Assembly: GCA_964246985.1 (NCBI GenBank)
Contig: CAXTSE010000005.1
Coordinates: 124,001-188,000, forward strand
Origin: CAXTSE01 sp964246985
Lineage (GTDB): Bacteria > Actinomycetota > Actinomycetes > Actinomycetales > Microbacteriaceae
Direction of reading: 5' to 3'
Length of the DNA stretch: 64,000 nt
Shown in pieces: positions 28,675 through 36,792 of the stretch (position 1 is its first letter; the number at the start of each line of letters is the position of its first letter). The notes under the pieces were generated by a model. The model worked only from the letters and a program-made list of their open reading frames with translations, did not search any database and was not told the origin of the DNA. The translations under genes were made by a program, and so were the position numbers.

Positions 28675-28680
28675 TAGGCT
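28675..28680 (+). promoter_or_regulatory. Candidate -10 box for leaderless polA mRNA
   Basis: TAGGCT, six bases before the polA GTG at 28687. Confidence 0.5.
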
Positions 28681-28686
28681 GGGCCC

Positions 28687-31350
28687 GTGCCGGACTCCGA
28701 AAAGCCTACCCTTCTGCTCATCGACGGCCATTCGCTGGCATTCCGCGCGTTCTACGCGCTCCCAGTCGACAGCTTCGTGACCCGCGACGGCCAGCACACC
28801 AACGCCATCCACGGCTTCATCTCGATGCTGCTCAACCTGCTGCAGCAGCAGAAGCCGACGCACCTCGCCGTGGCGTTTGACATCTCGCGCTACTCGTTCC
28901 GCAACCGCGAGTATCCGGAGTACAAGGGCACCCGTGGCGAGACCCCGCCCGAGTTCAAGGGCCAGGTCCCCCTGCTCGAGGAGGCGCTGAAGGCCATGAA
29001 CATCCGCACCCTCAGCAAGGAGGACTACGAGGCCGACGACATCCTGGCGACCCTCGCCTCGCGGGGTGCCGCCGAGGGCTTCAAGGTGTTCGTGACGTCC
29101 GGCGATCGCGACGCGATCCAGATGGTCACCGACGACGTGACCCTGCTGTATCCGAACGCGCGAGGGGTCAGCGAGCTGAAGGTCTACGACCCCGACGCGG
29201 TGCGCGAGCGCTACGGCATCGAGCCCGTGCAGTACCCCGAGATCGCCGCCCTCGTCGGCGAGACCAGCGACAACCTGATCGGCATCGACAAGGTCGGCGA
29301 GAAGACCGCGGTCAAGTGGATCCAGAAGTACGGCACCGTCGACGAGGTCATCGCGCACGCCGACGAGATCTCGGGCGTCGTGGGGCAGAACCTGCGTGAC
29401 CAGGCCGACCGTGCGATCCGAAACCGCAAGCTCAACCGCCTGCTCACCGACGTCGAGCTGCCGTACGGACCCACCGACCTCGCCCGCGAGCCCATCGACG
29501 GCCAGAAGGTGCGGGAGGTCTTCGACCGGCTGCAGTTCCGCACCCTGCTCGACCGGGTGTTCAAGATCGAGGGCACCGCCGAGGACCTCGGTCTGGTCGA
29601 CGAGCCGACCGCCGAGACGAAGACCGCACCTGTCGTGCGCACGATGGTCGACGAGGAGCTCGCCAAGTGGCTCGACACGCAGTCCGCTCAGGGCACCGCA
29701 CCGCTCGGACTGCGCATCACCAGCGTCAACGGCAAGGTCGACGGCTTCGGCATCTCGAGCGCCACCGAGAGCGCATGGGTGCCCTGGGCGCCGGGCCGTC
29801 CCGACTACGAGGCCCTCGAGGCGTGGCTGGCCGGCCCCGCCCCGAAGTACCTCCACGAGTCCAAGCGCCAGCTCAAGCTGCTGCTCGGCACCGGCCTCAG
29901 CCTCGACGGCATCGCGTTCGACACGGCCCTCGGGTCGTGGCTGCTGCGACCCGGCGGCAAGTCCGACACCCTGCCAGGGCTCGTCTACTACTACCTCGGC
30001 GAGACGCTCGCCGAGCCCGATCCGAACCAGCTGGTGCCTGAGACGGATGCGGTGAGCCCCGCCACCGAGGCCTGGTACGTCCTGCGGCTGGCCGACGACC
30101 TCGCATCCCGTCTCGATCCCGGCTCGCTCGAGGTGTCCCGCGACATCGAGGTGCCGCTCGTCCCCGTGCTCGCACGCATGGAGATCCAGGGCGTCACCGT
30201 CCAGGCGGCCGTGCTGGCCGAGCTCAACAGCCGGCTGACCGCCACCGCCACCGAGACCGCTCAGCGCGCCTTCGCCGAGATCGGCCGGGAGGTCAACCTC
30301 GGCTCGCCCAAGCAGCTGCAGGAGGTGCTGTTCGAGCAGCTCGGCATGCCCAAGACCCGCGCCAACAAGACGGGCTTCTCGACCGATGCCGCCTCGCTCG
30401 CCGACCTCGAGGAGTCGAGCCCGCATCCGTTCCTGGCCATGCTGCGCCAGCACCGCGACACGACCAAGATCAAGCAGATCGTCGAGACGCTCGAGCGCGG
30501 CATCGGCCCAGACGGCCGCGTGCACACCTCGTACGAGCAGACAGGATCGGCGACGGGCCGCATCTCGTCGAATGACCCCAACCTGCAGAACATCCCGATC
30601 AAGACCGAGGTCGGCCGGGAGGTTCGGTCGGCGTTCACGATGGGTGAGGGATTCGAGACGCTGCTCACCGCCGACTACTCGCAGATCGAGATGCGGATCA
30701 TGGCGCACCTCTCCGAGGACGCCGGACTCATCGAGGCCTTCAACTCGGGGGAGGACCTGCACCGCTTCGTCGGCGCCCGCATCTTCTCGGTCGATCCGGC
30801 GGATGTGACACCCACGATGCGCACGAAGGTCAAGGCCATGTCGTATGGCCTCGCCTACGGCCTCAGCGCCTTCGGGCTCTCGAAGCAGCTGCGGATCGAG
30901 ACCAGCGAGGCGAAAGAGCTGATGGCCGACTACTTCGCCCGCTTCGGTGCCGTGCGCGACTACCTGCGCGGCGTCGTCGTGCAGGCCAAGGAGGACGGCT
31001 ACACCACCACGATCTTCGGTCGTCGACGCCCGTTCGCCGATCTCACCTCGACCAACCGGGTCCTGCGCGAGAACGCCGAGCGTCAGGCGCTCAACTCGCC
31101 GATCCAGGGATCGGCCGCCGACATCATCAAGCGCGCGATGCTCGGCATCGACGCCGACATCCTGGAACGCGGCCTCTCCTCGCGGATGCTGCTGCAGGTG
31201 CACGACGAGCTCGTGCTCGAGGTCGCGACAGGGGAGCTCGACGAGCTGACGGCGATCGTCAGCGACCGCATGTCGGGGGCGGCGACTCTCACGGTCCCGC
31301 TCGACGTGCAGGTCGGCCACGGTCCCAACTGGGACGCCGCCGCACACTAG
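28687..31350 (+). CDS. polA: DNA polymerase I
   Basis: An 887-residue PolA. The N-terminal 5'-3' exonuclease/flap domain (to about 290) has LLIDGHSLAFRAFYA, EADDILATL and TSGDRDAIQM. The central proofreading-like domain (about 310-480) lacks the DxE motif expected of an active 3'-5' exonuclease, as in mycobacterial PolA, so proofreading is probably absent. The polymerase domain shows DYSQIEMRI, KAMSYGLAYGLS and LLQVHDELVLEV. It fills gaps after excision repair and removes RNA primers. The GTG start follows a TANNNT box. Confidence 0.97.
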   Translation: MPDSEKPTLLLIDGHSLAFRAFYALPVDSFVTRDGQHTNAIHGFISMLLNLLQQQKPTHLAVAFDISRYSFRNREYPEYKGTRGETPPEFKGQVPLLEEALKAMNIRTLSKEDYEADDILATLASRGAAEGFKVFVTSGDRDAIQMVTDDVTLLYPNARGVSELKVYDPDAVRERYGIEPVQYPEIAALVGETSDNLIGIDKVGEKTAVKWIQKYGTVDEVIAHADEISGVVGQNLRDQADRAIRNRKLNRLLTDVELPYGPTDLAREPIDGQKVREVFDRLQFRTLLDRVFKIEGTAEDLGLVDEPTAETKTAPVVRTMVDEELAKWLDTQSAQGTAPLGLRITSVNGKVDGFGISSATESAWVPWAPGRPDYEALEAWLAGPAPKYLHESKRQLKLLLGTGLSLDGIAFDTALGSWLLRPGGKSDTLPGLVYYYLGETLAEPDPNQLVPETDAVSPATEAWYVLRLADDLASRLDPGSLEVSRDIEVPLVPVLARMEIQGVTVQAAVLAELNSRLTATATETAQRAFAEIGREVNLGSPKQLQEVLFEQLGMPKTRANKTGFSTDAASLADLEESSPHPFLAMLRQHRDTTKIKQIVETLERGIGPDGRVHTSYEQTGSATGRISSNDPNLQNIPIKTEVGREVRSAFTMGEGFETLLTADYSQIEMRIMAHLSEDAGLIEAFNSGEDLHRFVGARIFSVDPADVTPTMRTKVKAMSYGLAYGLSAFGLSKQLRIETSEAKELMADYFARFGAVRDYLRGVVVQAKEDGYTTTIFGRRRPFADLTSTNRVLRENAERQALNSPIQGSAADIIKRAMLGIDADILERGLSSRMLLQVHDELVLEVATGELDELTAIVSDRMSGAATLTVPLDVQVGHGPNWDAAAH

Positions 31351-31356
31351 GCACCG

Positions 31357-31389
31357 CACCGCTCACCTGTGTTTCCCAGGTTGGCGGTG
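31357..31389 (+). terminator. Probable terminator after polA
   Basis: Two 13-base arms (31357-31369 and 31377-31389) pair at 12 positions, one of them G-U, around a 7-base loop. They start six bases after the polA stop. No long U-tract follows. Confidence 0.6.
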
Positions 31390-31430
31390 TCTGAGTCGGC
31401 CCGGACGGACCACTGCACCCGCGCGTCAGA

Positions 31431-31459
31431 TTGACATACGGACACAAACGGACTTCTAT
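31431..31459 (+). promoter_or_regulatory. Promoter of the PTS cassette with repeats in the spacer
   Basis: TTGACA (31431-31436) and TTCTAT (31454-31459) are spaced by 17 bases, a good sigma-70-type layout. Between them lie two direct copies of ACGGAC (31438-31443 and 31448-31453), ten bases apart. A third copy is at 31405-31410. The repeats are a natural site for the DeoR regulator encoded next. Confidence 0.55.
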
Positions 31460-31510
31460 GAAGCCAGAACCACACCACCCCCGTAGTCCTGAACGATGAG
31501 GTCAGTCCTG

Positions 31511-32272
31511 TTGTACGCACCGGAGCGTCACCAGCAGATCCTCGACACCGCGCGCTCGCACGGTCGCGTCGAGGTCGCAGGACTGGCGCGCGACCTCTCG
31601 GTCACCCCCGAGACGGTGCGCCGGGACCTGACGGCGCTGGAGCGCCGCGGAGTGCTCCGTCGCGTGCACGGCGGCGCGATCCCGGTCGAGCGGTTCGGCA
31701 TCGAGCCGGCCGTCGCCGACCGCGAGGTGCACGCCATCGACGAGAAGGAGCGGATCGCCCGCGCCGCGCTCGACGAGCTGCCCGACGGCGGATCGATCAT
31801 CCTCGACGCCGGAACCACCACGGTCCGTCTCGCCGAGCTCCTGCCCTCGGACCGCGAGCTCACGGTCGTCACCCACTCGATCCCCGTCGCAGCCGTGCTG
31901 GTGTCGCGACCGCGCATCAGCCTGCACCTGCTGGGCGGCATCGTGCGCGGCCGCACCCTCGCGGCGGTCGGCGAGTGGACCCGCTCGCAGATCACGGAGG
32001 TGTTCGCCGACGTGGCCTTCATGGGGACCAACGCGGTGAGCGTCGAGCGCGGACTGACGACCCCCGACATCGCCGAGGCCGGGGTCAAGAAGGCCCTCAT
32101 CGCAGCGGCGCGCCGCACGGTCGTCCTGGCCGACCACAGCAAGTTCGGGCGCGAGGACTTCGCCCGCGTCGCGCCCCTCAGCTCGGTCGACACGATCATC
32201 ACCGACAGCGGAGTCGACCCCGAGCTCGCCGAGGACATCGAGGCCGCCGGCCCCCGGGTGGTGATCGTGTGA
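31511..32272 (+). CDS. DeoR/GlpR-family transcriptional regulator of the PTS cassette
   Basis: TTG 31511, with TGAGGT eight bases upstream, gives LYAPERHQQIL, the usual DeoR N terminus; ATG 31496 would add five residues. The product is about 253 residues. A winged helix-turn-helix (about 15-55: DLSVTPETVRRDLTALE, then LRRVHGGA) is followed by the DeoRC sensor domain with ILDAGTTTV and VVTHSIPVA, which in this family binds a phosphorylated sugar. It is first in the cassette and overlaps the kinase gene by three bases. It probably represses its own promoter until sugar phosphate accumulates. Confidence 0.92.
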   Translation: MYAPERHQQILDTARSHGRVEVAGLARDLSVTPETVRRDLTALERRGVLRRVHGGAIPVERFGIEPAVADREVHAIDEKERIARAALDELPDGGSIILDAGTTTVRLAELLPSDRELTVVTHSIPVAAVLVSRPRISLHLLGGIVRGRTLAAVGEWTRSQITEVFADVAFMGTNAVSVERGLTTPDIAEAGVKKALIAAARRTVVLADHSKFGREDFARVAPLSSVDTIITDSGVDPELAEDIEAAGPRVVIV

Positions 32273-33222
32273 TCGTGACGTTGACGCTCAACCCCAGCCT
32301 CGACCGCACCGTGCTCGTCGACACCCTGACCCGCGGGGGAGTCGTCCGTACGACCGAGCCCGTGCTCGAACCGGGCGGGAAAGGTGTGAACGTGACTCGT
32401 GCCCTCGCCGCCAACGGCGTGCCGTCCCTCGCGATCGCCGCCGTGGCGGGCCCGGAGGGCGCCGAGCTGAGCCGCCTGCTCGCCCGCGACGGGATCCTCT
32501 GCCGTTTCGTTCCGGTCAGCGGCCGCACGCGATCGAACCTCACGGTATGCGAGCCCGACGGCACGGTCACCAAGCTGAACGAGCCGGGGTCGGCGCTCCT
32601 GGAGGCCGATCTCACGGCGATCCGCACCGCCGTCCGCACGAGCGTCCGCGATGGCGACTGGGTCGTCGTCTCGGGCAGCACCCCACCCGCTTTCGACGCC
32701 GAGCAGATGACCGCGCTGCTGACCGAGGCGACCACGGCCGGCGCCCACCTGGCCGTCGACTCGAGCGGGGACGCCCTGCTCGCCGCCGTGGCTGCCGGGC
32801 CGCGCATCATCAAGCCCAACCGCGACGAGCTCGCCGAGCTCGTCGGCCGCCCCCTCGACTCCGTGGCCGCGGTCGTCGCGGCCGCCGAGGAGATCCGCGC
32901 CCGCGGGGTCGAGCTGGTGCTCGTGAGCCTCGGCGCCGAGGGCGCGGTCCTGGTCGGACCCGACGGCATGCTCGTCGGCGAATCTCACGTCTCGCGTCCC
33001 CGCAGCACCGTCGGCGCGGGCGACAGCTTCCTGGCCGGGTTCCTCTCGGCCTTCACCGCCGACGAGACGGACCTCGAGTCCGCCCTCCTGACCGCCCTCA
33101 GCTGGGGCGCCGCCGCCACGCGGCTGCCCGGCAGCGCGGTGCCCTCGCCGTCCGACCTCGACCCCTCAGATGTCCAGCTGGTGTGGCAGCCAGATCTGGA
33201 TCGGCCGCTCCTGGCCAGCTAG
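32269..33222 (+). CDS. PfkB-family hexose-phosphate kinase (1-phosphofructokinase-like)
   Basis: GTG 32269 overlaps the DeoR stop as GTGA and gives 317 residues. It begins VTLTLNPSLDRTV, as in FruK and LacC. PfkB signatures are EPGGKGVNVTRAL (about 33-45) and STVGAGDSFLAGF (about 245-257), whose Asp is the catalytic base. It phosphorylates a ketose phosphate to a bisphosphate; 1-phosphofructokinase and tagatose-6-phosphate kinase cannot be separated by eye. The partner transporter is mannitol-type, not fructose-type, which makes the substrate uncertain. Confidence 0.88.
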   Translation: MIVTLTLNPSLDRTVLVDTLTRGGVVRTTEPVLEPGGKGVNVTRALAANGVPSLAIAAVAGPEGAELSRLLARDGILCRFVPVSGRTRSNLTVCEPDGTVTKLNEPGSALLEADLTAIRTAVRTSVRDGDWVVVSGSTPPAFDAEQMTALLTEATTAGAHLAVDSSGDALLAAVAAGPRIIKPNRDELAELVGRPLDSVAAVVAAAEEIRARGVELVLVSLGAEGAVLVGPDGMLVGESHVSRPRSTVGAGDSFLAGFLSAFTADETDLESALLTALSWGAAATRLPGSAVPSPSDLDPSDVQLVWQPDLDRPLLAS

Positions 33223-33277
33223 AACCGCCACCGTCCCCGAAAACGCCCAAGAAACGTACGAAGGAGTACCACCCCTC

Positions 33278-34528
33278 ATGTCAGATTTCACCCCAACGGT
33301 CACCGGGACCGGTGCGCGCGCTCGCGTGCAGCGGTTCGGTGCCTTCCTCGCGGGCATGGTGATGCCGAACCTGGGCGCGTTCATCGCGTTCGGGCTCATC
33401 ACCGCCCTCTTCATCACCACCGGCTGGATTAACGTCATCGCCGGCCGCACCGAGGACCCGCTGCCCTTCACGGTGCAGATCGCGACCCTCGTCGGACCGC
33501 TGATCTCGATCCTCATCCCGCTCCTCATCGGCTACACCGGCGGAAAGATGGTCCACGGCACCCGTGGCGCCGTCGTCGGTGCGGTCGGAACGCTCGGCGC
33601 GATGCTCGCGCCGGTCGCCCTGCAGCTCACCGGCCTCGCTCTGAACGCCGACGAGCCCGCTGCCGCGCCGGCCAACATCTCCGAGGTCGGCCCCGCCATC
33701 CTCGGTGCGTTCGTCATGGGTCCGCTGACCGCCCTGCTGCTCAAGCTGTGGGACAACGCCATCGCCGGCAAGGTCAAGGGCGGCTTCGAGATGCTCGTCG
33801 ACAACTTCTCGGCCGGCATCATCGGTGGTGGCATGGCCATCCTCGGTCTGTACGTCTTCGGTCCGATCACCTTCTGGATCGGTCAGGGACTCGGCTTCCT
33901 CACCAACGCCCTCGTGCAGACCGGCCTGCTGCCGCTCGTCTCGATCGTGGTGGAGCCGGCAAAGGTGCTGTTCCTCAACAACGCCCTCAACCACGGAGTG
34001 TTCACGCCGCTCGGCGCCCAGGCCGGTGACGCCGGCTCGATCTTCTACATGATCGAGACGAACCCCGGCCCCGGCCTCGGAATCCTGACCGCGATGCTGC
34101 TGTTCGGACCGCGTGCGATCCGTCCCACGGTGCCGGCCGCCATGGTCGTCCACTTCCTCGGTGGCATCCACGAGATCTACTTCCCCTACGTGCTGATGAA
34201 GCCGATCCTGATCGTCGCGGCGATCGCGGGTGGCGCCACCGGCGTGCTGTGGGCGCAGATCTGGGGCCTGACGCTCAACGGACCGCCCTCGCCCGGCAGC
34301 ATCTTCGCCTGGATCCTGGTGTCGCCGCCGGACAAGCTGCTCCTGAACATGGTCGGGATCGTGCTCGCCGCTGCGGTCGCGTTCATCGTCGGATCGCTGC
34401 TGCTCGGCTTCGGCCGCAAGGAGTCCGCGACCGACGAGGCCATCGATCTCGAAGCCGCTCGTGAGAAGGTTGCCGAGAGCAAGAAGGCCTCGAAGGCGGG
34501 CGTTCCCACGGCCGCCGACCAGGCCTGA
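33278..34528 (+). CDS. PTS mannitol-type transporter subunit IIC
   Basis: A 416-residue membrane permease of the mannitol class: VQRFGAFLAGMVMPNLGAFIAFG at the start, IGGGMAILGLYVFGP, NNALNHGVFTPLG and the family hallmark GGIHEIYFPYVLMKP. Six to eight membrane segments are visible, with a charged C-terminal tail of about 40 residues. IIB is a separate gene, unlike E. coli MtlA. The start ATG 33278 is preceded by AAGGAG (33261-33266). It imports and phosphorylates a hexitol or related sugar together with IIB and IIA. Confidence 0.92.
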   Translation: MSDFTPTVTGTGARARVQRFGAFLAGMVMPNLGAFIAFGLITALFITTGWINVIAGRTEDPLPFTVQIATLVGPLISILIPLLIGYTGGKMVHGTRGAVVGAVGTLGAMLAPVALQLTGLALNADEPAAAPANISEVGPAILGAFVMGPLTALLLKLWDNAIAGKVKGGFEMLVDNFSAGIIGGGMAILGLYVFGPITFWIGQGLGFLTNALVQTGLLPLVSIVVEPAKVLFLNNALNHGVFTPLGAQAGDAGSIFYMIETNPGPGLGILTAMLLFGPRAIRPTVPAAMVVHFLGGIHEIYFPYVLMKPILIVAAIAGGATGVLWAQIWGLTLNGPPSPGSIFAWILVSPPDKLLLNMVGIVLAAAVAFIVGSLLLGFGRKESATDEAIDLEAAREKVAESKKASKAGVPTAADQA

Positions 34529-34563
34529 CGTTCCCGGCTCACCGAAATCTAGGGAGAACAGAC

Positions 34564-34872
34564 ATGACCACCATCGACGGATCCAGCGTCAAGAAGCTGA
34601 TCGTTGCCTGCGACGCGGGGATGGGCTCGAGTGTGATGCTCGCCTCCACGCTCAAGAAGCAGCTCGCCAAGACGGGTGTGACGGTCGAGCACTCGCCCGT
34701 CGCGAGCATCCCCGGCGACGCCGATCTGGTCGTCACCCAGGCGGGTCTGGCCGAGCGTGCACGCGGGGTCGTCCCCGACGTGCCGGTCGTGCCGTTCCAG
34801 CTGTTCCTGGGCGACCCGAAGATCACGAAGATCATCAAGGCCATCCAAGACGGCACGACGGTCGAGGTCTGA
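34564..34872 (+). CDS. PTS mannitol-type IIB subunit
   Basis: A 102-residue cytoplasmic protein with the phospho-accepting cysteine at residue 16 in IVACDAGMGSSVML, the P-loop-like IIB-mannitol motif. It carries phosphate from IIA to the sugar bound in IIC. TAGGGAGAA precedes the ATG. It is co-directional with IIC (35-base gap) and IIA (4-base gap). Confidence 0.93.
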   Translation: MTTIDGSSVKKLIVACDAGMGSSVMLASTLKKQLAKTGVTVEHSPVASIPGDADLVVTQAGLAERARGVVPDVPVVPFQLFLGDPKITKIIKAIQDGTTVEV

Positions 34873-34876
34873 TCGG

Positions 34877-35347
34877 ATGTCCGACGACCAGTCGAAGCCG
34901 CTGACCGAGCTGCTCGCCCCCGCATCCATCCGTCTGGATGCGGTGGCGGCAGATCGCGATGACGCGATCAGGCAGGCCGGAGCGGCCCTGCTCGACGCGG
35001 GCGCCATCGACGCCGGCTACATCGACGCGATGCTCGAGCGCGAGAACACGGTCTCGACCTTCGTCGGGGAGGGTGTCGCGATTCCTCACGGCACCCTCGC
35101 CGGCAAGGATGCGGTCAAGGACGATGCCATCGTCGTGCTCCGCTTCCCCGAGGGCGTGGACTGGGACGGCAACGACGTCAGCGTCGCGGTCGGCATCGCC
35201 GCGAAGGGCAACGGCCACATCGCTCTGCTCTCGCAGCTGGCGACGGTCCTGCTCGATCCCGACAAGGCGGCCGCTCTGCGCGCCGCGACGTCGGCCGATC
35301 AGGTGTACGAGCTGCTCGCGGACGACGACTCCGAGGACGACGAGTAG
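34877..35347 (+). CDS. PTS mannitol/fructose-type IIA subunit
   Basis: A 156-residue IIA with the phosphorylated His71 in VAIPHGT and the surrounding fold (ERENTVSTFVGEG; VGIAAKGNGHIALLSQLA). It takes phosphate from HPr. The C terminus ends in an acidic run (DDDSEDDE). ATG 34877 lies four bases after the IIB stop with no strong RBS, which suggests coupling. Confidence 0.92.
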   Translation: MSDDQSKPLTELLAPASIRLDAVAADRDDAIRQAGAALLDAGAIDAGYIDAMLERENTVSTFVGEGVAIPHGTLAGKDAVKDDAIVVLRFPEGVDWDGNDVSVAVGIAAKGNGHIALLSQLATVLLDPDKAAALRAATSADQVYELLADDDSEDDE

Positions 35348-35351
35348 CTCC

Positions 35352-36392
35352 TTGAAGGTCGCGAGGTTCTATGCCCCCGGCGACGTCCGACTCGAGCAGG
35401 CGCTCGAGCCGGACGTCGCTCCGGGTGAGGTGAAGGTGCGGGTGCGCGCGTGCTCGCTCTGTGGCACCGACGTCAAGATCTCGCGCTCCGGACACCCCAA
35501 CATGACCCCGCCCCAGGTGATGGGGCACGAGATCGCGGGGGAGATCGTCGACGTCGGCGCCGGCGTGGCCGGCTGGTCGGTCGGCGACCGCGTGCAGGTC
35601 ATCGCCGCCATCCCGGACGGCACCTGCGAGGACTGCCTCGCGGGTCATCAGGCCATCTGCCCCCACCAGCTCTCGATGGGGTACCAGTTCCCCGGCGGCT
35701 TCGCCGACTACATGATCGTGCCGCGCGAGGTGCTCGCCGTCGACGGGCTCACCCGCATCCCCGACGGCCTGTCCTTCGCCGAGGCATCGCTGGCCGAGCC
35801 GCTGGCCTGCGTGCTCAACGGTCAGGAGCTCGCACGAGTGGGCCGGGGCGACACGGTGGTCGTCATCGGATCGGGTCCGATCGGATGCCTGCACGTGCGC
35901 CTCGCCCGCTCCCGCGGTGCCGCCCGCATCATCCTCATCGACCTCAACGCGGAGCGCCTCGCCGCCGCCGCCGCCCTCGTGCGGCCGGACCACACCGTGG
36001 CGACCGACACCCAGGACCCCGTCGCAGCTGTGCTCGAGCTCACCGGCGGACGCGGCGCCGACGTGGTGATCACGGCGGCCGCATCCGGAGCGGCCCAGGA
36101 GCAGGGCCTGCTGATGCTCGCCCGCCGCGGCCGTCTGAGCCTCTTCGGCGGTCTCCCGAAGGACGCGTCGACCATCACGGTCGACGCCAACCTCGTTCAC
36201 TACCGCGAACTGACCCTGGTGGGCGTCAACGGATCGACGCCCGACCACAACAAGCGTGCCCTCGAGCTGATCGCGGCGGGGGAGGTGCCGGTGGCCGACC
36301 TGATCACCCACCGGCTCCCGCTCGACCAGGTCCTCGAGGGCATCGAGATCGTCGCCCGTGGCGAAGCGATCAAAGTCACCATCGAACCGTAG
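35352..36392 (+). CDS. Zinc-dependent MDR-family polyol(-phosphate) dehydrogenase
   Basis: TTG 35352 gives 346 residues starting KVARFYAPGDVRL, the usual medium-chain dehydrogenase start. Catalytic zinc ligands appear in CSLCGTD and MGHEIAGE. The structural-zinc loop keeps three cysteines (CEDC...C), the first position being Asp rather than Cys. The NAD loop is VIGSGPIGCLH. It resembles sorbitol and galactitol-1-phosphate dehydrogenases. In this operon it would oxidise the phosphorylated polyol delivered by the PTS to a ketose phosphate, the substrate for the PfkB kinase. A TTG start and no clear RBS suggest modest expression. Confidence 0.85.
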   Translation: MKVARFYAPGDVRLEQALEPDVAPGEVKVRVRACSLCGTDVKISRSGHPNMTPPQVMGHEIAGEIVDVGAGVAGWSVGDRVQVIAAIPDGTCEDCLAGHQAICPHQLSMGYQFPGGFADYMIVPREVLAVDGLTRIPDGLSFAEASLAEPLACVLNGQELARVGRGDTVVVIGSGPIGCLHVRLARSRGAARIILIDLNAERLAAAAALVRPDHTVATDTQDPVAAVLELTGGRGADVVITAAASGAAQEQGLLMLARRGRLSLFGGLPKDASTITVDANLVHYRELTLVGVNGSTPDHNKRALELIAAGEVPVADLITHRLPLDQVLEGIEIVARGEAIKVTIEP

Positions 36393-36403
36393 GAGGAACC
36401 CCC

Positions 36404-36673
36404 ATGCCAGAACGCACCGTCACCGTCGCCTCGAGCGTCGGTCTGCACGCCCGCCCCGCATCCCTCTTCAGCCAGGCTGCGGCCAAGACCGGCGTCCCCG
36501 TGACGCTCACGTCGGCGAAGGGCAAGAGCGTCAACGCGGCGAGCATCCTCGGCGTGCTCTCGCTCGGCATCGGCTCCGGCGAGGAGGTCACCCTCGCGTC
36601 CGACGCCGAGGGAGCGGACGCCGCCCTCGACGAGCTCGTGAAGGTGCTCGAGACGGACCTCGACAAGGAGTAG
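36404..36673 (+). CDS. ptsH: Phosphocarrier protein HPr
   Basis: An 89-residue HPr. The phosphorylated histidine is exactly residue 15 in GLHARPAS, and a regulatory-type serine (Ser47) sits in NAASILGVLSLG. AGGAGG precedes the ATG. HPr receives phosphate from enzyme I (not in the window) and passes it to IIA. As the last gene of this cassette it may serve all PTS transporters of the cell. Confidence 0.95.
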   Translation: MPERTVTVASSVGLHARPASLFSQAAAKTGVPVTLTSAKGKSVNAASILGVLSLGIGSGEEVTLASDAEGADAALDELVKVLETDLDKE

Positions 36674-36684
36674 GACGTCGCCGG

Positions 36685-36727
36685 TCGAGCCTGTCGAGAC
36701 CCACCGCGCGGATCTCGACAGGCTCGA
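36685..36727. repeat. Palindromic intergenic repeat, possible terminator after ptsH
   Basis: Perfect 15-base arms (36685-36699 and 36713-36727; core GAGCCTGTCGAGA) enclose a 13-base loop. I recall this GACAGGCTCGA-type palindrome recurring between genes in Microbacterium genomes; only one copy was found in this window. It may end the PTS transcript. Confidence 0.6.
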
Positions 36728-36780
36728 TCATCGGCCTGGCCCGATCACCGGCCTGCCGCTCCGCGACGGGCGGCCCTGAC

Positions 36781-36786
36781 TACGCT
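36781..36786 (+). promoter_or_regulatory. Candidate -10 box for leaderless DUF885 mRNA
   Basis: TACGCT, six bases before the ATG at 36793. Confidence 0.5.
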
Positions 36787-36792
36787 GTCTGC

